The translations under genes were made by a program, and so were the position numbers. A stretch of DNA of 64,000 nt from Elizabethkingia sp. YR214 (GTDB lineage Bacteria; Bacteroidota; Bacteroidia; Flavobacteriales; Weeksellaceae): assembly GCF_003058195.1 (NCBI RefSeq), contig NZ_QBUH01000010.1, positions 1 through 64,000 of the forward strand, given 5' to 3'. The notes beneath the pieces were generated by a model. The model searched no databases. It was not told the DNA's origin and was given only the letters and a program-made list of their open reading frames with translations. Shown here one piece after another: positions 8,351 through 17,906 of this stretch. How positions within the stretch are numbered: the first letter of the stretch is position 1; each line of letters starts with the position of its first letter.

Positions 8351-9514
8351 ATGAAAATTTATTATTTTCTTTTTATGCTGTCCTTTAGTTTATTTTATTC
8401 TCAAAGTACCAAAACGATGCGTGTACAGGATGCTGTAGACGGGAAACCGATAATACATGCAAGAATATTAATAAACAATGAAGTTTTCTATACAAATGAT
8501 GACGGGAAAGTTCCGGTATCTGAAAATGCTGCGAATATAGAAGTCTATGCGGGGAATTATGAAAAAATCATATTGAAAAATTTCACAACTCTGGTAAAAC
8601 TAAAACCACGGGTGAGAAGTATAAAGGAAGTGCAGATTCGAAATTATAATAATGTAGCCAGCATTATTAAATCGGTGTATAAAAGATATGGAAAACTTTA
8701 TTATACCAAGCCATCTCTTTATAACGCTATATACAAACAAAAAAACACCAGAAACAAAGAAATAAGTATGCTGTTAGTAGCGAATATGGATTTGTGGACA
8801 GTGGATAATATGTACCATCCAATATATGCACGCCGGAAGGATTTCGATTCTTTTGTGCAGGCAGATTTGCATAAAATCAAGTATTATAAATCTATAGAAA
8901 ATACAACTGCATTTAATGGTTCTAGTTTGGATAGTTCAAAGGACTTTATCGGAGATATGTTTTTCAACTATACTTTATATAAACTGGATAAATTCGTTCG
9001 TTTGAAAGATGCGAAAATTGACGGGAAAATTATAGATGAGGACGGTGATTTGATTACGATTTCATTCAAATTGTTTTCACCAAAGTATAAAGTTACCAAC
9101 ACGGGATTTTTTGTTTACAATAAAGCGGATAAAGTGATTACACATTGTGAGATGAATTACGATCAGGGTGATGTGAAGCCTTTTAAAACAATTAATGAAG
9201 CCGATGAGGAGTATCGTTATATGACAACCAGTGGGGACGTGATATTCGATTTTTATAAGCTCAATGATAAATATTTACCGTCTTTTGCTCATACTTCAGG
9301 TGAATATTATATGCTTTATGATGATCAGAAGCATGTGGGAACTTTTAATCGTGAAATTACATTCAGTCAGTTTTATAAATCCGATAATAAAGGGTTGACT
9401 AATAAGATAGATTTTGGGAAAAAACTTTGGAAGAATATACAAACTGGAGAAGTGAAAGCTACGCCTATCTTGCTTTCAGAAGAAGAGCGCCGCTTTATCG
9501 ATGAAAATAAGTAA
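8351..9514 (+). CDS. Secreted carboxypeptidase-regulatory-like domain protein
   Basis: 387 aa with an N-terminal signal peptide (hydrophobic core to about residue 17, cleavage near FYSQS). Residues about 20-85 look like a CarboxypepD_reg-like beta-sandwich (VQDAVDGKPIIHARILINN...TNDDGKVPV), an extracytoplasmic module common in Bacteroidota surface proteins. The remainder has beta-rich segments without a catalytic motif I recognise. It is probably periplasmic or outer-membrane associated. It ends 9 nt before trmH, whose -7 element overlaps its stop codon. Confidence 0.6.
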   Translation: MKIYYFLFMLSFSLFYSQSTKTMRVQDAVDGKPIIHARILINNEVFYTNDDGKVPVSENAANIEVYAGNYEKIILKNFTTLVKLKPRVRSIKEVQIRNYNNVASIIKSVYKRYGKLYYTKPSLYNAIYKQKNTRNKEISMLLVANMDLWTVDNMYHPIYARRKDFDSFVQADLHKIKYYKSIENTTAFNGSSLDSSKDFIGDMFFNYTLYKLDKFVRLKDAKIDGKIIDEDGDLITISFKLFSPKYKVTNTGFFVYNKADKVITHCEMNYDQGDVKPFKTINEADEEYRYMTTSGDVIFDFYKLNDKYLPSFAHTSGEYYMLYDDQKHVGTFNREITFSQFYKSDNKGLTNKIDFGKKLWKNIQTGEVKATPILLSEEERRFIDENK

Positions 9515-9519
9515 TTTTG
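9512..9519 (+). promoter_or_regulatory. -7 element of trmH
   Basis: TAATTTTG (TAnnTTTG) begins at the stop codon of the upstream gene and ends 4 nt before the trmH ATG, so transcription would begin at or next to the start codon. Confidence 0.5.
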
Positions 9520-9523
9520 GGGC

Positions 9524-10207
9524 ATGAATGATCCGCGATATCAAGATATCTATGAATATATGAAGGGATTTCTTACTGAAGAAAGACTTTCTAAAATTGA
9601 GAAATATGCAGAAGAAAGCTCCGATTTTGTATTGCCTGTGCTGGAGAATATTTATCAGTTTCGTAACGCAGCAGCAATTATTCGTTCGGTAGAAGCCTGT
9701 GGATTCCATAAAATTGCAGCATTGGAAGAAGAAAATGTATTTAATCCCAACACCAGAGTCGCCCGTGGAGCCGATACATGGATGCAGGTAGAGAAAATGC
9801 CCAAAACAATATCTTCACTGCAGCAGATTAGAGACAAAGGTTATAAAATACTGGCCGTTTCTCCAGAAAAAAATGCGGTTTCTTTACCGGAATATGAGCT
9901 GAAAGAACCTGTAGCATTAATATTTGGTACTGAGATGGAAGGAGTTTCTCAGGAAGTATTGGATTTTGCAGACGAAACCCTGATTATTCCGATGTATGGT
10001 TTTACCCAGAGTTTTAATGTTTCTGTAGCTGCTGCTATTTGTATGTATGAGCTAAAACAAAAACTTCTGAAATCGGATATTGATTATAAACTATCTGATG
10101 AAAAAAAACTGGCAATGAAGATTCGCTGGGCTGTTAACAGTGCCCGTTCTGGTGATGAAGTATTGAATCATTATCTAAAAAAACACAATATAGAGGCTAC
10201 TTTCTAA
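9524..10207 (+). CDS. trmH: tRNA (guanosine-2'-O-)-methyltransferase TrmH
   Basis: SPOUT-family methyltransferase, 227 aa, predicted to methylate the 2'-O of G18 in the tRNA D-loop. The N-terminal motif NIYQFRNAAAIIRSVEACGF carries the conserved Asn-Arg of SpoU enzymes. The C-terminal knot motifs are ALIFGTEMEGVS and IPMYGFTQSFNVSVAAAI, which bind S-adenosylmethionine. Length is that of typical TrmH. It lacks the N-terminal L30e-like domain of RlmB, which is encoded separately in this window. It is convergent with rsmE. Confidence 0.88.
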   Translation: MNDPRYQDIYEYMKGFLTEERLSKIEKYAEESSDFVLPVLENIYQFRNAAAIIRSVEACGFHKIAALEEENVFNPNTRVARGADTWMQVEKMPKTISSLQQIRDKGYKILAVSPEKNAVSLPEYELKEPVALIFGTEMEGVSQEVLDFADETLIIPMYGFTQSFNVSVAAAICMYELKQKLLKSDIDYKLSDEKKLAMKIRWAVNSARSGDEVLNHYLKKHNIEATF

Positions 10208-10251
10208 TATTAAATTAGATTGTGAATTAAAAAATAAAAACAAATCAGTAT

Positions 10252-10286
10252 AAAAAATGGTCAGAATAATTTTCTGACCATTTTTT
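10252..10286. terminator. Bidirectional terminator trmH/rsmE
   Basis: A 15-bp perfect stem (AAAAAATGGTCAGAA with its complement) and a 5-nt loop lie between convergent genes. T-runs on both strands support termination in both directions. Confidence 0.8.
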
Positions 10287-10307
10287 ATATGTTATTATGT
10301 GTAAAGA

Positions 10308-11003
10308 CTAAAACATTTTTTCGTATCCCCAGGCAGCTACAAATACACCTGCGGTTTCTGTACGAAGACGTTGGGGGCCCAGACTTACAGCCTTGATCTG
10401 TTTTTCCTTTAGCATTTGGATTTCCTTCAAACTGAAATCTCCTTCAGGGCCTATAAGAAAACAAATGTCCTTTTGTATTTGCAAACGGGTAATATCCTGT
10501 CTTTCTAATTCCGAATGGCAATGTGCTACATAGGTTTTTTCAGCATTTACCTTTTGTAAAAAGTCAGAGATTTTAATCAGGTCATTTACTTGTGGAAAAT
10601 AGAAACGTAAACTTTGTTTAGAAGCGGCAATAACCTGCTTTCTGATTTTATCAATATTCAGATTTTTACGTTCCGTTTTTTCAGTTAATAAGAAGCTTAT
10701 TTCTGTTACACCCATTTCAGACGCTTTCTCAATGAAAAACTCAGTGCGGTCAATATTTTTAGTCGGAGCAATGGCAATATGTAGATGATGTGGGAAATCT
10801 GGTGTTTCTAATTGGACTTCGGTAACTTCAATCAAAGCTTTTTTTCCTTCAAAGTAAAGCTTTCCATGTGCTAAAGCACCCTCTCCGTTGGTAACCGAAA
10901 TCTCTTCACCTTCCCGCATACGCAAAACCTTTGCGATATGTTGTTGGTCGTCTTCGTTAATCTGAACAGTATTTTCAGTAATATTTCCGTAAAAAAGTTT
11001 CAT
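10308..11003 (-). CDS. rsmE: 16S rRNA (uracil-1498-N3)-methyltransferase RsmE
   Basis: 231 aa SPOUT methyltransferase for U1498 of 16S rRNA. An N-terminal PUA-like RNA-binding region (MKLFYGNI...QHIAKVLRMREGEEI) is followed by the knot domain with FLIGPEGDFSLKEI and VSLGPQRLRTETA, both diagnostic of RsmE. Length is typical. It lies in a leftward run with the four-helix-bundle gene and tsaD upstream. Confidence 0.92.
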   Translation of the reverse strand: MKLFYGNITENTVQINEDDQQHIAKVLRMREGEEISVTNGEGALAHGKLYFEGKKALIEVTEVQLETPDFPHHLHIAIAPTKNIDRTEFFIEKASEMGVTEISFLLTEKTERKNLNIDKIRKQVIAASKQSLRFYFPQVNDLIKISDFLQKVNAEKTYVAHCHSELERQDITRLQIQKDICFLIGPEGDFSLKEIQMLKEKQIKAVSLGPQRLRTETAGVFVAAWGYEKMF

Positions 11004-11048
11004 TAAAAAGTTGAATGTTAATTTGTGTAACTGTGTAATTGTTAATTA

Positions 11049-11408
11049 TTAGGCACTAAATCTCTTTTCGAGAGCATTTAGTTGATTGGCAATATGTTCT
11101 ATTTTATTTCGAAGTTCAGCGTAGACTTCTTCAGATATTAATTTTAGCTCAACAGAAATAATTAGAAAATTTAATAATTCTATCGTGGAGCCATATGCAA
11201 TGTTTATAAATCTGCTTTTGTCTTTATTAGATTTTCTTGTAGATCCTTCTGCTATATTAGCTGCAATACTCACTGATGATCTATTCATTTGTGAAGTTAA
11301 TCCAAATCTTTCCTTTTCAGGGTAATTCGATGTTAGCTGATAAATAATTACAGATAGATTCTTAGCATTTTGCCATACCTCTAATTTTTCAAAATAAAAT
11401 TGATGCAT
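11049..11408 (-). CDS. Four-helix-bundle protein (23S rRNA IVS-type)
   Basis: 119 aa of the S23/IVP family: FEKLEVWQNAKNLSVIIYQLT, then SQMNRSSVSIAANIAEGSTRK (the family signature), then a helical C-terminus with IEHIANQLNALEKRF. These proteins form small helical oligomers of unknown function. They were first seen in 23S rRNA intervening sequences but also occur as free-standing chromosomal genes, as here. It is inserted between tsaD and rsmE. The family is often copied around flavobacterial genomes, so it may be an insertion. Confidence 0.85.
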   Translation of the reverse strand: MHQFYFEKLEVWQNAKNLSVIIYQLTSNYPEKERFGLTSQMNRSSVSIAANIAEGSTRKSNKDKSRFINIAYGSTIELLNFLIISVELKLISEEVYAELRNKIEHIANQLNALEKRFSA

Positions 11409-11454
11409 AATGGCGATTTTTCGGTTACACGATTAATCGAATTTACAAAAAATA

Positions 11455-12471
11455 TTAAAGATCATACTTAGCAGTAGCAGTAGCTCTAAGATCAGTAAAT
11501 TCTCCTTTCTCGTATTTCAGTTTGGCAACCATTGCAATCATTGCAGCGTTGTCTGTTGTATATTCAAATTTCGGAATGTAGTAGTTCCATCCTTTTTTCT
11601 CAGAAAGCTCTTGTAAGGCACTTCTCAGTTTGGAATTAGCAGATACGCCACCGGCAATAGCAATTTCTTTTACGCCGTAATCATCAGCTGCTTTTTCCAG
11701 TTTTTTCAGGAGAATATCGATGATGTTTTTCTGAACAGAAGCACACAGATCGTTCAGATTTTCTTTAACAAAATCAGGATTCTTTTTTACTTCTTTCTGA
11801 AGGAAATATAAAACTGAAGTTTTAATTCCACTGAAAGAATAATTGTAACCCTCCAATTTAGGTTTGTTGAACTGAAATGCATTTTCATCCCCTTCTTTAG
11901 AAAGCTTATCTATAATAGGTCCGGCAGGATAATCCAGATCCATAATCTTACCTATTTTGTCAAAAGCTTCTCCGGCAGCATCATCTATTGTTCTGCCAAG
12001 AATTTCCATATCGAAATAATCTTTTACCAGTACAATCAGTGTATGTCCACCACTTACAGTAAGGCAAATGAACGGGAATTTTGGTGGATTAGGGTTAGCA
12101 TCCTCAATGAAATGTGCAAGGATATGTGCCTGAAGATGATTCACTTCTATTAATGGAACATCCAGAGACATCGCCAACGATTTAGCAAAGGAGGTTCCCA
12201 CAAGAAGCGACCCCAAAAGACCAGGTCCTCGGGTAAAACCTATGGCACAAATTTCATTTTGTTGTATATTTGCTTGGCTGAGTGCTTGGTGAACAACAGG
12301 GATAATATTTTGCTGATGCGCGCGGGAAGCCAGTTCCGGTACAACGCCACCATATTCCAGATGAATTTTCTGGTTGGCTGCGATGTTGGACAAAATGCTA
12401 TTCCCCTGTATGATGGCAGCAGAAGTGTCATCACAAGAAGACTCAATACCTAAAATAACAGACTTGCTCAT
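11455..12471 (-). CDS. tsaD: tRNA N6-threonylcarbamoyladenosine transferase TsaD
   Basis: Universal enzyme that installs t6A37 on ANN-decoding tRNAs, with TsaB/TsaE. The start is set at MSKSVILGIESSCDDTS, which matches the family N-terminus; an in-frame extension of 54 codons upstream has no family similarity and runs over the neighbouring divergent gene. 338 aa. The metal-binding HxxxH is at His112/His116 (NHLQAHILAHF), the ASKHA phosphate motif SGGHT at 140-144, and a late DNAAMIA motif follows. Its start codon is 2 bp from that of tamB on the other strand, and a TAAATTTG element for it lies inside the first codons of tamB. Confidence 0.95.
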   Translation of the reverse strand: MSKSVILGIESSCDDTSAAIIQGNSILSNIAANQKIHLEYGGVVPELASRAHQQNIIPVVHQALSQANIQQNEICAIGFTRGPGLLGSLLVGTSFAKSLAMSLDVPLIEVNHLQAHILAHFIEDANPNPPKFPFICLTVSGGHTLIVLVKDYFDMEILGRTIDDAAGEAFDKIGKIMDLDYPAGPIIDKLSKEGDENAFQFNKPKLEGYNYSFSGIKTSVLYFLQKEVKKNPDFVKENLNDLCASVQKNIIDILLKKLEKAADDYGVKEIAIAGGVSANSKLRSALQELSEKKGWNYYIPKFEYTTDNAAMIAMVAKLKYEKGEFTDLRATATAKYDL

Positions 12472-12473
12472 AG

Positions 12474-15400
12474 ATGGCAAATTTAGAGAATAATAAGGAC
12501 AATAACGAAAAACCGATTGAAAAGCAGATCGGAGAAGCTGTAGATAAAACCATAGATACGGTTTCCAAAGCTGTAGATGAAGCAGAGCATTTTGCCGAGG
12601 ATGTTGCAAAACAGGCAATAGAAGATGCATCACATTATAGCTGGTGGGCCAAACTATTATTGTACCTTTTTTATATAGGATTGGGTATAGTTGGTTTATT
12701 TTTTATTGTTGTAAGCTTACCAGTTACCAAAGACTGGGCAGCTACCAAAGCTTTAGGCTCCCTGAACAAAGATTTTGGGATCGAAATTTCTAAAAAAAAT
12801 GTGGAGCTTAATATTTTCGGAGATGTTACCATCGAAGGATTAGAAATAAAAGACCACAAAGGATTTCCATTTATAAAGGCAAAAGAATACCGGGCGAGTT
12901 CCGACTGGTTTTCTTTACTGGATATTGGGAAAACAAATACTTTGGCTTTTAAGTCCATGGTTTTAAAAAATGCTGATGTAAAAGTCATTACCTATAAAGG
13001 CGATTCTATAGACAACTTTAATCGCTTTATCAGCAAATTCGATGATGGCAAGCCCCGAAATCCTAATAAGCCAATATTCCAGTTACGTTCCAGAGTACAG
13101 ATTCTGGATAGTAAAATCTCTATTGTCAATCAGAATCATACTGGTGAGGAAGCAAAATGGCTAACAGCAGATCATTTTAATCTTACAGCTCCTTTACTAA
13201 AGGTTAAAGGTCCTGAGGTAAGTGCACGGATTAATAATATGACTTTTCAGACAGTTCGTTGGGGAAAGAAGCACCTTGTGGAAACTTTCTCTACGGATTT
13301 CTCTTTGACTAAAGAAAAGCTAACATTTAAAGATCTTACACTAAATACAGATCACTCACTACTAATGGGAGATCTTGTTTTGAAACTGGATAAGAAAACT
13401 CATTTTGCAGACTTTAACAATAAAGTTTTCTGGGATATGACCCTGAAGCAAGGAAGTCAGGTAAGCGGCTATGACATTAGTTATTTTGTAAACAGATGGG
13501 ATAATTATATACCGATTAATATTTCCGGTAGAATGAATGGTCCTCTGAACAAATTTACGCTGAATAACTTTTTAGTTCACGGGAAAGATGTAAAAGTTCA
13601 GACATCTAAAATGCAGGTGAAGGACCTCCTTAAAGGTAAATATCATATTACCACAGATCAGATGTCTGCAGACTTCACATATCCTGATTTGCGTGCTATG
13701 CTTCCGAAATTTATTTCCGGGAAGATGGGCAATTTTGCAGATGTTTTCCAGAATATAAAGTTCAATGGTAAGGCAGATGTAGATCCGCACCGTGTTATTG
13801 CCAGTGGTAATCTGATTACAGGAATAGGGCAAGCTGAAATAAAAAGCGTAACGCTCTCGGATTATAGCTCAAAAGATCCAAAATATGTAGGTGATATTTT
13901 TGTGAAAGACCTTAATGTTACAGCATTTACCAAAAATAAGGACGTAGGACTTATTACAGGGAATATAAATGTAAACGGACAGGGATTTGATGTTAATACA
14001 CTTTCATTACAAACAAAATCCAATATACAGCGTATTCAGATTATGGGGAAAGATGTACACAATCTTTCTTTAGATGGTAATCTTGCCCAGCGAAAATATG
14101 ATGGACTTATCGTTATCAACGACGACCAAATTAAAGGGAATGTAAAAGGACTAATTGACTTTAGTACCAAAAGAATACAAGCAGATGTAAAAAGTGAGAT
14201 AGAGTATCTTAATCTGAATTATTTCAGTAATAATGCCAATAATAATGCCAGTGTAAGTGGCGTTTTCGATGGTAAAATTTCGATGACGGATATTAATGAT
14301 CTTAATCTGGATGCCAGTCTGGAAAATCTGAAATTTACTTCCTCCGATCAGAAGTTTGAAATACCAAATGCTAATGTTAAAGCCTTTTTTGATAACGGAA
14401 GCCGAATTATTGATGTAGACGCACCAGGTGCTGCAAAAGGTAAGATTGTAGGGCGTTTTAATCTCGGAGATCTGGCCAGTATGGCACAAAGTGGTCTTGG
14501 AAATGTATTGGTGGGATATCTGCCGAAAAAAATATACAAAGGACAAAATTTTGATCTGGAATTCGATGTGCAGCAAAAACTTATCAGCTACTTCCTTCCG
14601 GATGTATACATACCTTCCGGGGCTCATATTAAAGGAGCTTATATAGGTGATACCAATGATCTTAATTTGGATGCAGATGTACCAAGTCTGAAGTATGTAA
14701 TGACTAAGAAAGAAGAGATTAGGGAAGCCGACAGAGCATTGGCAAGACTTAATCCTCAGTATAAAATAGAAGAAAAAGCTGTTGTTACAGATAGTGCTGT
14801 TGTGGACAGTATTCATCTGAAAATTAACACAGCACTCCATCAGGAGCAGATTCTGGCAAATATTCAGAAAATAAAATACGATAAGAATATTGTAAGGGAT
14901 GTAGTACTAAAAGGAACTAATGAAGATGACAAGATTCTGCATATTGCTTCCATATTTAAAGTTGGAAATGAGTCACAGGATGCATCCGGAAAACTTAAAG
15001 AATATGCGGTCAACCTGAATCAGGTAACCGACCCTAACGGAGATATTGCTGTACGCTTTGAGCCAACATCTGTAAAACTGAATAAGGATACCTGGAGTGT
15101 AGATACATCTGCGGAGCTCAATCATTCCATTGTTTACAGAAAGAAGCAGGGAGATTTTCTGGTAAGTAACCTTAGGTTGTTTTCAGAAGAAAGTAGTATT
15201 CTGATCAACGGAATGTTTAAGGGCGGAAAGGATTTTGATACCGAAATAAAACTGGATAACCTGCAATTGGCTAAAGTTCTGGCATTTCTGCCAGGAGAAA
15301 ATAGTATGGATATCCGTGGTATTGCCAATGGTTCGGCCAAAATAAAAATGAATAAAAATGATCTTCAGCCTATTGTTGATATTAAGGTTGAAGCCATTAA

Positions 15401-17222
15401 GATGAGTGGTCAGGATGTTGGTAACCTTGTGTTAAACGCTAAAAATGGTAATGCAGTAAATGTTTATGATATAGATGCACATATTGCATCGGATTCCGGA
15501 ATAATAGGAGAGAATAATCTGGCCCTTCACGGAACAATCAATAACAATACTCCTTCCCCGACATTAGACCTTACAACATCATTAAAAGATTTTAATATTG
15601 CATTCGCCGGAGAATTTGTAAAGAGTCTTTTTTCTAACCTGAGAGGTAAAGCTAACGGTGAAGTGAAAATATCGGGTCCGCTGAATAATATCGATTATTC
15701 CGGAGATATTGCAATGACCGGACTTGGTTTCAAGTTTGTTTTTACAGGTGTAGACTATAACTTTGCAGATGCGGTAATTCCGGTTTCCAAAGGTTTGGTG
15801 GTACTAGACGGGCTTAAAGTAAATGACGGAAGAGCTAATTCTTCAGGAACTATAGCGGGAGCAATTAATTTTGAGAAAATTTCGGCGCTTGGGATCAACC
15901 TTATTATACAGGCAGACGATTTGTTATTACTGAATACCTCTCAAAAAGATTTCGATACTTTCTGGGGACGTGTAACAGCAAAAGGAATTATCAACATCTC
16001 AGGTTCCTCTTCAAAACTGAACTTAGATGCCAAGGCAGCTGTTCTTGGTGGTAGTGAATTTACGCTAAATACCAGCACCGCTTCTTCAGTTGAAGAATTT
16101 AAAATGCTGAGGTTCCTTAAAGTAGATGAAAAGACAGGGGAAGTTTCGATAGAGCAAAAAGTAAATTCAGGTGCTAATATGAACATTGGTTTAATCCTTG
16201 ATGTGGATAAAAACTCTACAGTAAATGTATTGGTGGGAGATAATGTCGGAAATATCAGTGTAAGAGGTATGGCCAATAACCTTAGGTTTAATATGAACCG
16301 TACCGGAATGATGTCGATGAACGGAGTCTATGCTGTGGATAACGGTACTTTTGTTTCTAAAGCGATCCTGGAAAGAACCTTCCAGATTCAGAAGGGAAGT
16401 AACATTTCATGGGACGGAAACGTCATGAACCCGGACTTGAATATTGTGGCAAACTACTATAGAGTTGTTACGAATCTTGGGGAATACCTTACTGTAGGAA
16501 AGCTTCAGCCTACGAATGTTGAATTGCAGATTAAGATTAAAAACAAAATGCAAGAGCTGAACCGTCAAGGTGCTATTGCAATGGATATTATATTACCGGA
16601 TGCTTCCAGTCAGATTCGTGAAGCTTTGGCCTCCAAACTGAATACAGAAGACGAGAAGATCAAGCAGATCGGCTCGGTACTTATTATGAACAGCTTTAAT
16701 GTAACTTCTTCGTTAGATGGAGTTACAATAGGGAATGCAGCAGTATCTACAGGATACAGTATGCTGTTCAAAAATCTGGCATCAGTATTTAACGCGATTA
16801 GTAACGATTTCCAGATCGACATGGATTATATTAAAGGAGATCAGGCGTCCAATACAGGAGATCGTGCCAATACAAGTGTTAATCTTACCCTTTCTCCGCG
16901 TGTAAAAATTAAAACAGGTATCGGTATTCCGATCACCCGTACTGCCGATGTACAGAACAATTACCTTTCGGGGGAAGGCTCTATAGAATACGATGTTTCC
17001 AAAGCAAATGACGGTAGCCTCGTTCTGCATGCTTATTCCAAACCAGCCAATATTGGACTTGTAGTAGGATCTAATGCCAGTGATAATCAGAGTTATGGAG
17101 CGGGTGTAGCTTATACCAGAAGTTTTAATAAGTTCAGTGAACTATTTGGAAAAAAGAAAAATAAAGAGAAGAAGAAGAATAAAACTGACACCAAAGCCGT
17201 TCAGGATTCTATAAGAAAGTAA
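12474..17222 (+). CDS. tamB: Translocation and assembly module protein TamB
   Basis: 1582-aa AsmA/TamB-type protein bridging inner and outer membranes, involved in outer-membrane biogenesis or lipid transport. A charged cytoplasmic N-terminus of about 55 residues precedes one transmembrane anchor (about 59-84, WWAKLLLYLFYIGLGIVG), then a very long repetitive beta-rich periplasmic region. The C-terminal DUF490-like segment carries MNGVYAVDNGTFVS, GNVMNPDLNIVANY and a terminal beta-barrel-like stretch. The last residues are unusually Lys-rich (GKKKNKEKKKNK). Length is typical for Bacteroidota. Several long antisense frames exist across it but follow its codon structure. Confidence 0.88.
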   Translation: MANLENNKDNNEKPIEKQIGEAVDKTIDTVSKAVDEAEHFAEDVAKQAIEDASHYSWWAKLLLYLFYIGLGIVGLFFIVVSLPVTKDWAATKALGSLNKDFGIEISKKNVELNIFGDVTIEGLEIKDHKGFPFIKAKEYRASSDWFSLLDIGKTNTLAFKSMVLKNADVKVITYKGDSIDNFNRFISKFDDGKPRNPNKPIFQLRSRVQILDSKISIVNQNHTGEEAKWLTADHFNLTAPLLKVKGPEVSARINNMTFQTVRWGKKHLVETFSTDFSLTKEKLTFKDLTLNTDHSLLMGDLVLKLDKKTHFADFNNKVFWDMTLKQGSQVSGYDISYFVNRWDNYIPINISGRMNGPLNKFTLNNFLVHGKDVKVQTSKMQVKDLLKGKYHITTDQMSADFTYPDLRAMLPKFISGKMGNFADVFQNIKFNGKADVDPHRVIASGNLITGIGQAEIKSVTLSDYSSKDPKYVGDIFVKDLNVTAFTKNKDVGLITGNINVNGQGFDVNTLSLQTKSNIQRIQIMGKDVHNLSLDGNLAQRKYDGLIVINDDQIKGNVKGLIDFSTKRIQADVKSEIEYLNLNYFSNNANNNASVSGVFDGKISMTDINDLNLDASLENLKFTSSDQKFEIPNANVKAFFDNGSRIIDVDAPGAAKGKIVGRFNLGDLASMAQSGLGNVLVGYLPKKIYKGQNFDLEFDVQQKLISYFLPDVYIPSGAHIKGAYIGDTNDLNLDADVPSLKYVMTKKEEIREADRALARLNPQYKIEEKAVVTDSAVVDSIHLKINTALHQEQILANIQKIKYDKNIVRDVVLKGTNEDDKILHIASIFKVGNESQDASGKLKEYAVNLNQVTDPNGDIAVRFEPTSVKLNKDTWSVDTSAELNHSIVYRKKQGDFLVSNLRLFSEESSILINGMFKGGKDFDTEIKLDNLQLAKVLAFLPGENSMDIRGIANGSAKIKMNKNDLQPIVDIKVEAIKMSGQDVGNLVLNAKNGNAVNVYDIDAHIASDSGIIGENNLALHGTINNNTPSPTLDLTTSLKDFNIAFAGEFVKSLFSNLRGKANGEVKISGPLNNIDYSGDIAMTGLGFKFVFTGVDYNFADAVIPVSKGLVVLDGLKVNDGRANSSGTIAGAINFEKISALGINLIIQADDLLLLNTSQKDFDTFWGRVTAKGIINISGSSSKLNLDAKAAVLGGSEFTLNTSTASSVEEFKMLRFLKVDEKTGEVSIEQKVNSGANMNIGLILDVDKNSTVNVLVGDNVGNISVRGMANNLRFNMNRTGMMSMNGVYAVDNGTFVSKAILERTFQIQKGSNISWDGNVMNPDLNIVANYYRVVTNLGEYLTVGKLQPTNVELQIKIKNKMQELNRQGAIAMDIILPDASSQIREALASKLNTEDEKIKQIGSVLIMNSFNVTSSLDGVTIGNAAVSTGYSMLFKNLASVFNAISNDFQIDMDYIKGDQASNTGDRANTSVNLTLSPRVKIKTGIGIPITRTADVQNNYLSGEGSIEYDVSKANDGSLVLHAYSKPANIGLVVGSNASDNQSYGAGVAYTRSFNKFSELFGKKKNKEKKKNKTDTKAVQDSIRK
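12478..12485 (-). promoter_or_regulatory. -7 element of tsaD inside tamB
   Basis: TAAATTTG on the minus strand, 6 nt before the tsaD ATG, is formed by codons 2-4 of tamB. With only 2 bp between the divergent start codons, each promoter must lie in the other gene. Confidence 0.5.
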
Positions 17223-17294
17223 CGCATCTATTTTGTTGTTTTTATCGTAATTGATTTTTTATAGTGCATATATATTAAAAATCGTTAAAGTTTT

Positions 17295-17322
17295 TTGTTT
17301 AAAGTATATTTTCTTAAATTTG
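17295..17322 (+). promoter_or_regulatory. Promoter of the Lrp/AsnC regulator
   Basis: TTG at 17295-17297, a 17-bp spacer, then TAAATTTG at 17315-17322: a full match to the flavobacterial -33/-7 consensus. It leaves a leader of roughly 43 nt before the ATG. Confidence 0.62.
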
Positions 17323-17369
17323 CATTATAAATAAAGAATAATATTTTTTTTTAAATTAAAATAAAAATT

Positions 17370-17837
17370 ATGAACTATCAATTGGACGAAATAGACAATA
17401 AGATTCTTGGCTATTTAGTTGCAAATACGAGAATGCCTTTTACAGAAATTGCAAAATTAATGGATGTTTCTGCGGGGACTATTCACGTAAGAGTTAAGAA
17501 GATGGAAGATGCAGGAATTATCCTGGGGTCTTCTCTGAATATAGACTATGGGAAATTGGATTACCATTTTACTGCGTTTATCGGTATCCTACTTACAAAG
17601 TCTAACAGAACGCAGGAGGTATTAAAGGAATTAGCAAAAATCCCTAATGTAGTAGAGGCTAGTGTTATTTCCGGAAAATATAACATTTTTATTAAAATAA
17701 GAGCTAAAAACACAGATGACGCTAAACGCATTATTTATCAAATCGATGATATTGCAGATGTTATGCGTACAGAAAGTATGATTTCTATGGAAGAATACTT
17801 AAGTGATAAAAATCGTCTTATTCAGGCAATTATTTAA
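17370..17837 (+). CDS. Lrp/AsnC-family transcriptional regulator
   Basis: 155 aa. An N-terminal winged helix-turn-helix (about residues 5-60: DEIDNKILGYLVANTRMPFTEIAKLMDVSAGTIHVRVKKME) is followed by an RAM/AsnC ligand-binding domain (about 70-150). The family forms octamers that sense amino acids and control amino-acid metabolism. It is monocistronic, with its own consensus promoter and a strong terminator. The ligand cannot be told from sequence. Confidence 0.92.
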   Translation: MNYQLDEIDNKILGYLVANTRMPFTEIAKLMDVSAGTIHVRVKKMEDAGIILGSSLNIDYGKLDYHFTAFIGILLTKSNRTQEVLKELAKIPNVVEASVISGKYNIFIKIRAKNTDDAKRIIYQIDDIADVMRTESMISMEEYLSDKNRLIQAII

Positions 17838-17863
17838 AACTTTATTTAATAAATTTACAGTAC

Positions 17864-17896
17864 AAAAGCTTTTGAATTTTCAAAAGCTTTTTTATT
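17864..17896 (+). terminator. Terminator of the Lrp/AsnC gene
   Basis: A 13-bp perfect stem (AAAAGCTTTTGAA and its complement) with a tiny loop, ending in a T run, 27 nt after the stop. Confidence 0.8.
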
Positions 17897-17906
17897 ATCA
17901 TTTTAT

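Noticed and set aside
12472-12633. N-terminal extension of tsaD (54 residues)
   Set aside because: It lies antisense over tamB, lacks family similarity, and MSKSVILGIESSCDDTS is the conserved start.
14151-14840. 229-aa antisense frame inside tamB
   Set aside because: Antisense to a well-supported gene; no ribosome-binding or promoter signal, and its composition follows the codon structure of tamB.
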